Below are positions 49,673 through 59,165 of a DNA stretch of 64,000 nt, piece after piece (position 1 is the first letter of the stretch; each line of letters starts with the position of its first letter). The DNA lies in assembly GCA_963724645.1 (NCBI GenBank), contig CAVRVJ010000005.1:310001-374000 (forward strand), written 5' to 3'. Source of the stretch: CAVXSP01 sp963724645. GTDB taxonomy: Bacteria; Acidobacteriota; Vicinamibacteria; Vicinamibacterales; SCN-69-37. The translations under genes and the position numbers were made by a program. The notes beneath the pieces are model-generated. The model was not told the DNA's origin and did no database searches. It worked only from the letters and a program-made list of their open reading frames with translations.

Positions 49673-50824
49673 ATGGGGCGTATAGGCCGCCATCTGTTCA
49701 CGTCCGAGTCCGTTACCGAAGGGCATCCCGACAAAATCGCCGACCAAATCTCTGACGGCATTCTCGATTTCATCATCTCGAAGGATCCGAAGGCGCGCGT
49801 TGCCTGCGAGACGCTCGTGACGACCGGCCTGGCGATCGTGGCGGGCGAGATCACGACCAACGCCATTCTGGATACCCAGAGGATTGTCCGTGAAGTCATC
49901 AGCGATGTCGGCTACACGCGCGCGAAATATGGCTTTGACGCCGAAACCTGTTCCGTCCTCTCGGCAATCCACGAGCAGTCGCGGGACATCGGCCAGGGCG
50001 TCGACACCGGCGGCGCCGGCGACCAGGGGCTGATGTTCGGCTACGCGTGCACGGAGACGCCCGAGCTGATGCCGCTGCCGATCATGCTGGCGCACAAACT
50101 GGTGCGCGCCCTGTCCGAGACGCGCCGCAAGGGTCTGCTTCCTTACCTCCGCCCGGACGGGAAGTCGCAGGTGACGGTCGAATATGACGGGGACAAGCCT
50201 GTCCGTGTCGACGCAGTGGTCGTCTCGACGCAGCACAGTCCGTCGGCCAGCCACGCCCAAATCACGGCGGATCTGACCGAGAAGATTATCCGCTGCGGAA
50301 TTCCCTCGAACCTGATGGACAAGGAAACGAAGATTTACGTCAATCCGACGGGACGCTTCGTCACCGGCGGTCCGCACGGCGATGCAGGTGTCACCGGACG
50401 CAAGATCATCGTCGACACCTACGGCGGCATGGCGCCGCACGGCGGCGGCGCGTTCTCAGGCAAGGATCCCACGAAGGTCGATCGATCGGCCTGCTACATG
50501 GCGCGCTACATTGCCAAGAACATCGTCGCGGCGGGACTGGCCGACAAGGCCCTCGTGCAGCTCGCCTATGCGATTGGCGTGGCCGATCCGGTTTCAGTGC
50601 TGGTCGACACGTCAGGCACAGGACGCATCGCCGATGACAAGATGGTCGAGATCGTGCGCGGGCACTTCAAGCTGACGCCGCGCGGCATCATCGACAGCCT
50701 GGATTTGCGCCGCCCGATCTACCGCAAGACGGCGGCGTTCGGCCACTTCGGCCGAACCGAACCTGAGTTCACCTGGGAGCGGACGGACAAGGCTGCAGCA
50801 CTGAAGGCGGACGCGAGAGTCTAG
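49673..50824 (+). CDS. metK: S-adenosylmethionine synthetase
   Basis: 383 residues from ATG 49673, with AAGGAG (49661-49666) 6 bases upstream. It makes SAM from methionine and ATP. Visible: LFTSESVTEGHPDKIADQIS, ETLVTTGLAIVAGEITT, GAGDQGLMFGYACTETPELM, GPHGDAGVTGRKIIVDTYGG and HGGGAFSGKDPTKVDRSACY. All signature loops present and no break. The TAG stop (50822-50824) coincides with the first bases of the interspersed repeat, copy B. Confidence 0.98.
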   Translation: MGRIGRHLFTSESVTEGHPDKIADQISDGILDFIISKDPKARVACETLVTTGLAIVAGEITTNAILDTQRIVREVISDVGYTRAKYGFDAETCSVLSAIHEQSRDIGQGVDTGGAGDQGLMFGYACTETPELMPLPIMLAHKLVRALSETRRKGLLPYLRPDGKSQVTVEYDGDKPVRVDAVVVSTQHSPSASHAQITADLTEKIIRCGIPSNLMDKETKIYVNPTGRFVTGGPHGDAGVTGRKIIVDTYGGMAPHGGGAFSGKDPTKVDRSACYMARYIAKNIVAAGLADKALVQLAYAIGVADPVSVLVDTSGTGRIADDKMVEIVRGHFKLTPRGIIDSLDLRRPIYRKTAAFGHFGRTEPEFTWERTDKAAALKADARV

Positions 50825-50926
50825 AGCTGTTCTCACTTCCTCGTAGGAGGAAGCCGCCTCGAACCCCAAGCATTCTGGCGGGATTTGGCAGGATTGCCCG
50901 CTACAGGAAAGTGAGAATGGCTCTAG
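50822..50926 (-). repeat. short interspersed repeat, copy B, with inverted ends (after metK)
   Basis: Left end AGAGCTGTTCTCACTTCCT (50823-50841) is the inverted complement of right end AGGAAAGTGAGAATGGCTCT (50905-50924), with three mismatches and one gap. Inside, 50870-50907 matches copy A at 40920-40957 in the opposite orientation, 36 of 38 bases. It is about 105 bp with no ORF, so it has the build of a MITE or a large REP-type palindrome. Confidence 0.8.
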
Positions 50927-50975
50927 GATCGGCTTGGGGCGTGAGGCCCGAGGCCCGTGCCTCAGCCACAAACTC

Positions 50976-52680
50976 GTGTCGAAGCCTCAGCGCATCTCGT
51001 TTGTCCCTCAACTCGTCCTGGGACTGCTGGCGAGCGCGGGGATCTACATCGCGTTCACACTGCCGCCAGCGACCGTGCGGCTCGCTGATACACCGGCAGA
51101 TCCGCGCACCGTCGCGGGCGGGTATCACATCCATTCCGTTCGATCCGACGGCACCGGCACACCCGATCAGATCGCCGAGGCTGCCGCTCGCGCCGGCCTG
51201 CGGTTCATCATCCTGACCGACCACGGTGACCTGACGCGGGCCCCCGATCCGCCGCAATATCGCCACGGAGTGCTGTGCATCGACGCGGCCGAAGTCTCGA
51301 CCTCGTCCGGACATGTGGTAGCGCTTGGGATCGAGCGGGCCTCGCCGTACCCGGTGGCCGGCGAGGCCCGCGATGTGATTGACGACATCCATCGCCTGGG
51401 CGGGTGGGCCGTCGTCGCGCACCCTGATTCGCCCAAGCCCGAACTGCGGTGGCGCGGCCAGAACGTCCTGTTTGACGGCCTCGAGTGGCTCAACATCGAC
51501 TCGGAGTGGCGCGACGAATCGATCGGACACCTGGCCGGAACGTTTGCGCGCTACCTCGTGCGCGCGCCCCCGAGCCTCGCGTCGCTGTTTCGGCGTCCCG
51601 TCCAGACTCTTCGACGGTGGGATGCGGCATCCCGCGTCCGGCCGATTGTCGGTCTGGCTGCGCTCGATGCCCACGCGCGCCTTCCGGGGCCTACCCGCCA
51701 GGATCCTTCACCGGGCCGCACCATTGCGGCGCTGCCAAGTTACCTCCAGATGCTCCGCACGTTGGAGCAGGTCGCCATGGTCGATCGCCCGTTGTCGGGC
51801 GAGCCGAGCGCTGACGCCAGGCTGGTGCTCAGCGCGCTTCGCGCCGGCCATACCTATTCCGCCATCACGGCTCTGGCGGCGCCCGTCAGCCTCACCTTTT
51901 CCGCGAGTGAGAATGACGTGACGATTCCGATGGGGGAGTCGCTGGGAACGATCGGCACGAGCGCCAGGTTCCACGCGCGCGTCAACGACGGCGCGGCGCG
52001 CGTCGCGATCCTGCACAACGGCGTCGAGATCGCGGGCGGGCGCGGACAGGCGGACTTCAGTGGCCCAGTGACGCCGGGGCCCTACCGAGTTGAGGCTCAC
52101 CGTCCTGGCCTCTCCGTACCCTGGATTGTCTCTAACCCGATCTACGCTGGGTCGGGTCCTGGCGTCATAGGTCCTGACGCGACCTCCGGATTGCCGGCCG
52201 TGAGGTTCATTCCGCTGCCCGCGGGGAGCATGGACCATCGAGAAGAGCTCGACATCCGAGGGAACGGTCACCGCAGACGGAGTGGCCACGCGCTTTTCGT
52301 TTTCGCTGGGGCCCGGAATTCCGGCCGGGCAATACGCCGCCCTCGCGACGACGATGGAGGCACCGCTGAGCGGCGAAGGGTTCGATCGCGTGCGCTTCAC
52401 CGTCCGCGCCGATCGGCCCATGCGCCTTTCCGTTCAGGTGCGCCTGCCCGGCACGGGCCAGCGGTGGCGCCATTCGGTTTACGCTGATTCGACGCCCCGC
52501 ACGGTGGAGGTGAGCCTGCAGGATTTTCAACCCGCCGATTCCGCGACCTCGCAGCGCCCCATCGTGGCGCACATCCGGTCGGTCCTGTTCGTCGTCGATA
52601 CGATCAATACCTCGCCGTCCACACGCGGCACGTTGTGGATTTCAGATGCGGCGCTGGGAGTGGGGAATACGGAGAGATAG
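50976..52680 (+). CDS. membrane-anchored PHP-domain metalloprotein (one frame break)
   Basis: About 568 residues from GTG 50976, which places a signal anchor first (LVLGLLASAGIYIAFTLPP). PHP metal-site motifs: GGYHIHSVRSDGTG, IILTDHGD, IDAAEVSTSSGHVVALG and WAVVAHPDSPKPEL. This superfamily includes phosphoesterases such as histidinol phosphatase and polymerase-associated PHP, but here the domain faces outside the cytoplasm. A beta-rich C-terminal part follows; one extra base near 52229 breaks the frame and ATRFSFSLGPGIPAGQYAAL continues to TAG 52680. Function unknown; hydrolysis of a phosphoester in the envelope is inference. Confidence 0.8.
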
Positions 52681-52769
52681 GCACCAGGCGCTGGGCACTC
52701 GACGCTGGACCGGCGATGCGCCCGCCTGGCCAAGCGCGACGACCGGGAGACCCGAGAGCCTGGCAAACG

Positions 52770-53897
52770 TCAGGTCCGGACGGTCAGCACCAGATACATC
52801 GCGGCCGCCATGAACAGAATATTGGTGGCCCAGGCGGCCAGCGCGGGCGGCAGCAGGCCGGCTTTACCGGCTGCCAGAAAGAACGCCATCAGCAGCCAGT
52901 ACGCGACCGACAGCACGATCGCCAGGCCGATGCCGTATAGCGCGCCGCGGCGCCCGGTCGTGACGGCGAACGGAATGGCCAGCGCGGTCATGACAAACGT
53001 CACGGCGGGAAACGCAATCTTGCTCTGCAGGTTCACTTCTTCTTCGGTGATGTTGAACCCGCTCGCATGCGACCGGCGGATGTAATCCCGCAGTTCGCTG
53101 AACGTCATCATGCTCGCGTCGACCTGCGCGAGCGTGAAGTCCTTCAGCGGATTCAACGTCAGACTCCTGGTGGTGAAGCGCGTGCGGACGGGCGGCACCG
53201 ACTTCCCGAACCGCTGTACCCATCCGGCTTCCGCCTGCCAGCGGGCATCACGGCACGCGCGATCGGGGCACTTGACGACGCGGGCGTACGTTTCCGTGGC
53301 AAGCCGATACGGTTGCGTTTTCGGCTCGAAGACCGTCAGGTTGCTGAATCTCGGCGTGCTGAGCGTCGAACAGGTCGTAGTAGTAGATGCGGTCGTTGGC
53401 CCCGACCAGCCAGTTGCGGTTCGCGATGTTCACGGTGTGGTGGGGCCGATCGTGGATGGTGTCCTCGAGCTCGTTCGCCTTCTTGTTCGCGTCGGCCAGG
53501 ACGCGTTCTTCGAGGAAGAACAGCAGACTGCTCGACACGACGGCGAGCGCCACGAGCGGGCAGCGCCGCGCGATAGAGACTCACGCCGCAGGCCCGCATG
53601 ACCGTCAGCTCGCTCGACCGGGTCAGTCCGCCGACCGTGCCCGAGCACCGCGACGAGCGTCGCGATCGGCACCGTGAAATAGACGAAACGCGGTGTCGAG
53701 TACCACAGATACTGCGCGAGCAGCCAGCCGCTCGCCTGGCCCTTGAACAGCTTCTCGGACAAGTCGACGATGGTGCCGATGTAGTAGAGCCCCATCAGCC
53801 CGAGGAACGCCAGGGCGATCAATCGGATGAACTGGCGGCCGACGTACAGATCGAGCAGGCGCGGGCGGGGCAGTGACAGACGCGGGATCCGGATCAC
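52770..53897 (-). CDS. lptG: LPS export permease LptG (several frame breaks)
   Basis: Inner-membrane subunit of LptB2FG. GTG 53897 overlaps the lptF stop (GTGA on the minus strand). The N-terminus reads IRIPRLSLPRPRLLDLYVGR then QFIRLIALAFLGLMGLYYIG, with LVAVLGHGRRTD where the frame first breaks. The periplasmic middle is scrambled over three frames (53.2-53.63 kb). The C-terminus is clean: PLKDFTLAQVDASMMTFSEL, then three helices ending AWATNILFMAAAMYLVLTVR. The YjgP/YjgQ fold is clear. LPS transport implies a diderm envelope. Confidence 0.85.
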
Positions 53898-55135
53898 GCA
53901 CCACCGTCCGGCTCGGGCCTGTCCGCGCAGTCGCCGTTGGAACGGAGCCGCCGGCCGGGTCCGCCGGCTTGCCGGCCCGCAGGCTCCGCCATCCCGGCAA
54001 CCGGAAGGACAGGGAGTGGCCGGTCGCGCGCATCCGCCACGAGACGGCGGCGATGCCAACGACGCCAAGCACCAGATTCGGGAACCATCGCGCCCAGTGC
54101 GGACTGAACCAGTGGGTCGCCGACTTCGCCCCGGAGTCGGCAAACTCCATGAGCGCGTAGTACAGAAAGATCACGCCGAGGCCCAGGGTCAGGCCGCCGA
54201 GCTTGCCCTCCTTTCGCGTGTGGAACCCGAGCGCCACCGCCAGCAGGGCGAACACGAAACAGGCCGCCGGAAAGGAGAACTTCTGGTGGATGAACATGAT
54301 CTCGCCGTGGGGCGACTGGTGGAGCACGTTGACCTTCTGGTCCCAGTCCCTCCGGAGCTCCGCGATCGTCTTTTCCGCCAGGCCCCGGCTGACGCTCAAC
54401 GTCCCTTCGCCAAAGACCGACGCCGGGTCGACCTGCAGCGTGTTGGCCTTCGCTTCGCCAACCGTGTAGACGCCCGGGCTCGTCGCTCGGCAGGTAATTG
54501 GCGACGTCGTCCAGCACGATGTTGACGATGAGGTGTTCCTTGTCGAGGACCAGCCGGCCGTGCTCGGCCGTGGCGACCGAGATCTGGCCGGGCTTGCTGG
54601 TATCGGCCAGGAACACGCCGTCCCAGCCGCCCCCCGGACGGGCGTTCCTGCACGATCAGGACTTTGGTCGGGAACCCCTCGTAGAACATCTGCGGCTTGA
54701 TGTCCGACTCGGCGGTCTGGCGGAGGTACTGGGCCGTGATCTCCCGGAACTTCTGATTGCTGTCGGGCAGCAGGTCGATCATCACGTACAGCGTCAGGCC
54801 GCCGGCAACGAGCGCCAGGAACAGGGTCGGCCTCAACAGCCGCAGCGGGTTGACGCCACACGCCAGCAGGGCGACGGTTTCGCGGTCTCCGGACAGGCGG
54901 CCGAAGGCCATCAGGAGTCCGGCCAGAAAGGCCATGGGCAGCGTGATCCCGAGGGCCTGCGGCAGGAGCGTCAGCAGCAGGAACCCGACGGTGCCGATCG
55001 GGACGCCTTTGGCGAGCAGAAGCTCGGCCTGTTCGAGCATCGGCCGGACGGCCAGGACAAACGTGAAGACTCCGAGCGCCAGCAGAAAGGGCCGATGGAT
55101 TCGCGGATGAGGTAGCGGTCAAGCGTGGTCCGCAT
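53894..55135 (-). CDS. lptF: LPS export permease LptF (several frame breaks)
   Basis: ATG 55135 begins MRTTLDRYLIRESIGPF. A lost T in a T-run then puts the rest in another frame: LLALGVFTFVLAVRPMLEQA, GIPITLP-type helix LPQALGITLPMAFLAGLLMA, FGRLSGDRETVALLACGVNP and LRLLRPTLFLALVAGGLTLY. After further breaks near 54.65 and 54.48 kb come IMFIHQKFSFPAACFVFALL and GGLTLGLGVIFLYYALMEFA, typical of LptF. It forms the transport pore pair with LptG. About 414 residues. Confidence 0.85.
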
Positions 55136-55581
55136 GCGGCAAGGGTTTCGACGATAGCATGGCACTGGCGGTCCGGCCGGGCCGTGCACGCCGGGCGTTC
55201 CTGGCGGCTCCGGCAGGACTCCGATGCCGCCCGAGCGCACAATTCATCCACAGGCCGGTTTTGTTCGGTCCTTATCGCTAACGTCTGATAATATATGTTA
55301 TGTTTACTTGAGGCTCCCTGAGGGGCCATCGAGCGGGCCTCAGCCAAGCACTCGACTGGCCCGTTTGCTTGACCTTGGGCCGCAGCGCTCCGAGCTGGCT
55401 CCCCACTTCACAGAGACAGCTCCTTCAACTCCAGCCAAGGGGCTTCAAGCGAACCGATTACTGCCGGGCCAACCATGTGCTGTCCGCGTGACGAGTTGAG
55501 GACCCCTGGCCCGGACGCATGACTATGTCACACGTGCCGTATACAGGCTCGTCGGCCGAGCGCCGCAGAGTCGGATACCCC
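55136..55581. other. 446-bp intergenic region between lptF and parB with an AT-rich island
   Basis: No gene seen. It contains one AT-rich patch in a GC-rich genome (about 55272-55312, TGATAATATATGTTATG), close to TCATCCACA (55246-55254), one mismatch from a DnaA box. The patch contains TATATT and TATTAT on the minus strand, so the simplest reading is the lptF-lptG promoter. No parS-like TGTTTCACGTGAAACA was found. Confidence 0.5.
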
Positions 55582-56403
55582 TCAGTGTCCCTTGCGCAGA
55601 TCGGCGATGATCGCTTCGAGGGCCGCGATGACTTCCGTCCGGTCGACGTCGCTCTTCTTGAACTGCAGCCGGAGATTGAAGGTCTTGGTGGGCGGACGGT
55701 ATTGGAAAACGAAAGCTTTCGGCCGGCCGGCCTTCGGCTTGGCGGTGGCTTTTCGGGCTTGCTCCCGGGTCATCTGACCATCGCGCGTCAGTTGCTCGAC
55801 CAGGGCGATCATTTTCTGAGGGTCCTGCTGCCTAACTACCTGTAAAAGCAATGACTTAGAGGAAATGTCGGCCAGCCGACATAGATTTCGGACCTCCACG
55901 GGCATCCCGGCCAGCGCCAGCGACTCAGTAATCGACGTTCTGGACTTCCCGAGCCGCTTCGCGAGGTCTTCATGCGTGTAGCCGCACCGCTCCGCAAGGC
56001 TATGAAGCGCCTCGGCTTCCTCGAACGGCCCGAGGTCCTTCCGCTGGAGGTTCTCGACCAGGGCGACCTCGATGATCTCGTTGTCATCGACATCGCGAAT
56101 GACGATCGGCAGCTCGCGGAGGCCGACCTGGACGGCCGCCTGATAGCGGCGTTCGCCGGCGACAATCTGATATCGACCGCCACGCTGGCGAACGATGAGC
56201 GGCTCGATGATGCCCTTCTCGGCGATGGAGGCCATCAACTCCGAGAGGTCGCCCATGACCTGGCGCGGCTGGTCCGGGTTCGGATCGACCTGGTCGATGG
56301 GCACCAGCCGCCCGATGGGCGCCCCGGCGGAACTGGCCAGCGCCTCGACGTAGTGCTCGTCATGGCGCATCTTCAGCGATATTGGCAATCCCCGCTTAGA
56401 CAC
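55582..56403 (-). CDS. parB: chromosome partitioning protein ParB
   Basis: 273 residues from GTG 56403, which overlaps the parA stop by 8 bases. CTPase/parS-binding domain with DPNPDQPRQ, GIIEPLIVRQRGGRYQIVAG, ERRYQAAVQVGLRELPIVIR and VALVENLQRKDLGPFEEAEA. Helix-turn-helix GYTHEDLAKRLGKSRTSITE. The C-terminal dimer domain is diverged (NLRLQFKKSDVDRTEVIAAL). Normal size and no break. Confidence 0.95.
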   Translation of the reverse strand: MSKRGLPISLKMRHDEHYVEALASSAGAPIGRLVPIDQVDPNPDQPRQVMGDLSELMASIAEKGIIEPLIVRQRGGRYQIVAGERRYQAAVQVGLRELPIVIRDVDDNEIIEVALVENLQRKDLGPFEEAEALHSLAERCGYTHEDLAKRLGKSRTSITESLALAGMPVEVRNLCRLADISSKSLLLQVVRQQDPQKMIALVEQLTRDGQMTREQARKATAKPKAGRPKAFVFQYRPPTKTFNLRLQFKKSDVDRTEVIAALEAIIADLRKGH

Positions 56404-57151
56404 GATCCATTACCTCCTCGCACAGCCGGTAGTACTCGGTGGCGCCCGAGGAATCCGGCGCGAATTTGAAGATCGATTCCTTGTAGGCCGGGCTTTCCTC
56501 GAGTCGCACGCTCTTCGTGATCACGGTCTTGAAGACCTTCTTGCCGAAGACCTTGTCGATTTGCGTCCGGATGTCGCGCGCCAGCGCCGTTCGCTTGTCG
56601 TGCATGGTGATGACGACGCCGAGAATGCGCAAGAGTCGGATTCGCGCGGCTGCGGACCTTGTCGATGGTCTCGAGCAGATCGTCGGTCCCTTCCAGGGCG
56701 AAATACGACGACTGAATCGGAATCAGCAGATGCGTCGCGGCCACCAGCGCGTTGACCGTCAGCAGACCCGAGTGCCGGCGGGCAATCGATGACGACGGCA
56801 TGAAAGTCCCTCATCACCGGCGCCAGCCGGTCCTTGAGCTTGAAATGCGAGTCCAACTCCCCCACCAGCCGGCCCTCGAGCTTGGCCAGCGCGATCCGGG
56901 ACGGCGCGATCCAGAGGTTGGGCTGGGACGCGGCTTGATGACGTCCGCAAAGCCCGATCGCGATCCATGATGGCGTCGTAGACCGAGTGCTCGACGGCCG
57001 CGATGTCCAGGTAGGACATCGTGCTGTTGGCCTGCGGATCGAGGTCGATGAGCAGCGTCTTCTTCTTTCGCAGCGCCAACGCGGCGGCCAGATTGATGGC
57101 GGTCGTCGTCTTGCCGACTCCGCCCTTCTGGTTGGCGATGGCGATGACCAT
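56396..57151 (-). CDS. parA: chromosome partitioning ATPase ParA (about three frame breaks)
   Basis: Deviant Walker A in IAIANQKGGVGKTTTAINLA, then TLLIDLDPQANSTMSYLDI. After +1 breaks: IALAKLEGRLVGELDSHFKL with DFHAVVIDCPPALG; LLTVNALVAATHLLIPIQSS with YFALEGTDDLLETI; and MRILGVVITMHDKRTALARD with VFKTVITKSVRLEESPAYKE. About 251 residues, ending just inside parB. With ParB it segregates the chromosome origin. No gidA/gidB neighbours are present, unlike the classic origin order. Confidence 0.93.
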
Positions 57152-57240
57152 TGTCTTACGGCTGCGCGTGGTGCGACGAGGAACATGGCGGGAGCCGCGT
57201 CCATTCTAGGAGGTCACTTGGGGCCTGTCAAGACGACCTA

Positions 57241-57725
57241 CTACATCTTGTAGCCCAAATCGTCAGGATCCAGACTCTCCAGCCACCGCTGGAGCCGCTC
57301 CTGGTCGGCCTGTCTCGCTGGTCACATCCACCGACTTGGCCTGCTCGAGCACTCGCGGATCGACGAACACCGGCGTCTTCGTCCGCAGCGACAGCGCGAT
57401 CGCGTCGCTCGGCCGGGCGTCAACCAGGATGGTCTCGCCCTCCCGCTCGGATCTCGAGATAGGCGTAGAACGTGTTCTCCCGAAGGTCGCGATGACGACC
57501 CGCTACGAGCCTGGCGCCGAGCTCCGTCAGGATGTTCTTCAGCAGGTCGTGCGTCATCGGCCGCGGCGGCGCGACGTTCTCGATCTGCAGCGCGATCGCG
57601 TTGGCTTCCACCGGCCCCACCCAGATCGGCAGCACCCGCTGATTGTCCGCGTCCCGCAGGATCACGATCGGCATGTTGGTGATCGGATCGACCATCAATC
57701 CCTTGATCGACATCTCAATCAGCAT
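57241..57725 (-). CDS. bifunctional nuclease (BFN/DUF151) protein (about two frame breaks)
   Basis: MLIEMSIKGLMVDPITNMPI and VLRDADNQRVLPIWVGPVEA, then NAIALQIENVAPPRPMTHDL, mark the BFN domain. After breaks near 57450-57500 it continues GETILVDARPSDAIALSLRT, where the family's DARPSDAIAL motif is intact, then VFVDPRVLEQAKSVDV and WLESLDPDDLGYKM to TAG 57241. About 160 residues. The family has DNase/RNase activity in plants and thermophiles; its bacterial role is unclear. Confidence 0.88.
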
Positions 57726-57781
57726 GGTGGCTCTTTCAGAACTTCAACCGCCGCCGGTCGTGGTTGGTAAACGGGAGTCAC

Positions 57782-59138
57782 TCATTCGCCACGTATCTCG
57801 CCGCGAACGCTGTTCGGGCCCGCCGCGGTGACGTGCACGGTGACCAGGCGTCCAATCAGCTCCGACGGCCCCGCGAAGTTTACAATGGTATTGCCACGTG
57901 GTCCGGCCGGCCAGCTCCCAGGAGCGCCGCCTGGAACGCGAATCGACGAGCACCTCGACGGAGTGCCGACCATCTGCTCATGCCACTCGGTCTGGACGTC
58001 CCGCTGGAGGGCCTGCAGCGCCAGAATCCGACGCGTCTTCTCCTCCTCCGTCACGTCGTCTGGCATCCGCTTGATCGCCAGCGTGTTCGGCCGCGGCGAG
58101 TACTTGAACGAGAACATCGAGTGGAACCGGACACGCCGCACCAGGTCGAGCGTCAACTCGAAGTCCTCGGCCGTCTCGCCAGGGAAGCCGACGATCATAT
58201 CCGTGGACACCGCGATTCGCCGGCACCGCTCGGCGCAGGCGATCGACGAGCGCCAGATAGTCCTGGCGCGTGTAGCGGCGGCGCATCAGCTGGAGCATGC
58301 GGTCCGACCCCGACTGCACCGGCAGGTGCAGGTGCTTGCACACCTTCGGAAGATCGCGAATCGCGGCGATGAGTCGATCCGTCACGTGCCGCGGATGCGG
58401 ACTGGCGAATCGGATGCGATCGATGCCGTGACACGGCGCTCACGCGCGCGAGCAGTTCGGCAAAATCGCAGCGCGGATCGTCAGGCGCCTGGTAGTGATT
58501 GACGATCTGGCCGAGGAGCTGAACTTCGCGATGGCCGGTGCGCGCCGCCTCCTCGACCTCCGCCAGGATGTCGGCGGACGGGGCGCATGCGCTCGTGGCC
58601 GCGCGTGTACGGCACGACGCAGAATGCGCAGAACTCATTGCAGCCCTCGATGATCGTGACCCAGGCCCGGACCGGATCCGAGTGCTTGGCCATTCCCAGC
58701 GGAAACGAGATGTCGTCGTGCGGATTGACGTCAATCCGCGGCGCACGCGCGTGACGCGCGCCATCGAGCAGCGACGGCAATTGCTTGAGACTCTGCGTGC
58801 CGGCAATGACGTCGATGCTGGAGTCGCGGCGCAGCAGCGCGTGGCCTTCCTGCTGCGCGACGCAGCCGGTCACCGCGACGAGTGGACGATCGGTCCGGTC
58901 CGGCGGTGAGCTCGCGGATTTCGCCGAGCCGCGTGTACAGTTTGTCTTGCGCGCGCTCGCGTACGCTGCAGGTGTTGATCACGAAGACGTCGGCGGCTCG
59001 TTCGTCGTCGGTTGCCTCGTAGCCCTCGGACTCGAGCAGGCCGGCCAGGCGCTCGGAGTCGTGGAAATTCATCTGACACCCGAACGTCTCGATGAGATAC
59101 TTACGCGCCACGACGCTTGCCTTTCGCTTTCGCCGCAC
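57782..59138 (-). CDS. miaB: tRNA-2-methylthio-N6-dimethylallyladenosine synthase MiaB (several frame breaks)
   Basis: Radical SAM methylthiotransferase for ms2i6A37. The N-terminal UPF0004 domain holds KYLIETFGCQMNFHDSERLA and VFVINTCSVRERAQDKLYTR. The radical SAM CxxxCxxC is in EGCNEFCAFCVVPYTRG. Then come KVCKHLHLPVQSGSDRMLQL with MRRRYTRQDYLALV, and STDMIVGFPGETAEDFELTL. A C-terminal TRAM region ends PNSVRGEIRGE. Starts are ambiguous: GTG 59138 or GTG 59111, because a 27-bp tandem duplication (GGCGAAAGCGAAAG) spans them. At least four +1 breaks lie between 58.2 and 58.95 kb. Confidence 0.93.
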
Positions 59139-59165
59139 GACGGTCTTTCGCTTTCGCCTTTTGCT

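Noticed and set aside
55136..56403. parS site near parB
   Set aside because: No match to TGTTTCACGTGAAACA or a close variant was found.
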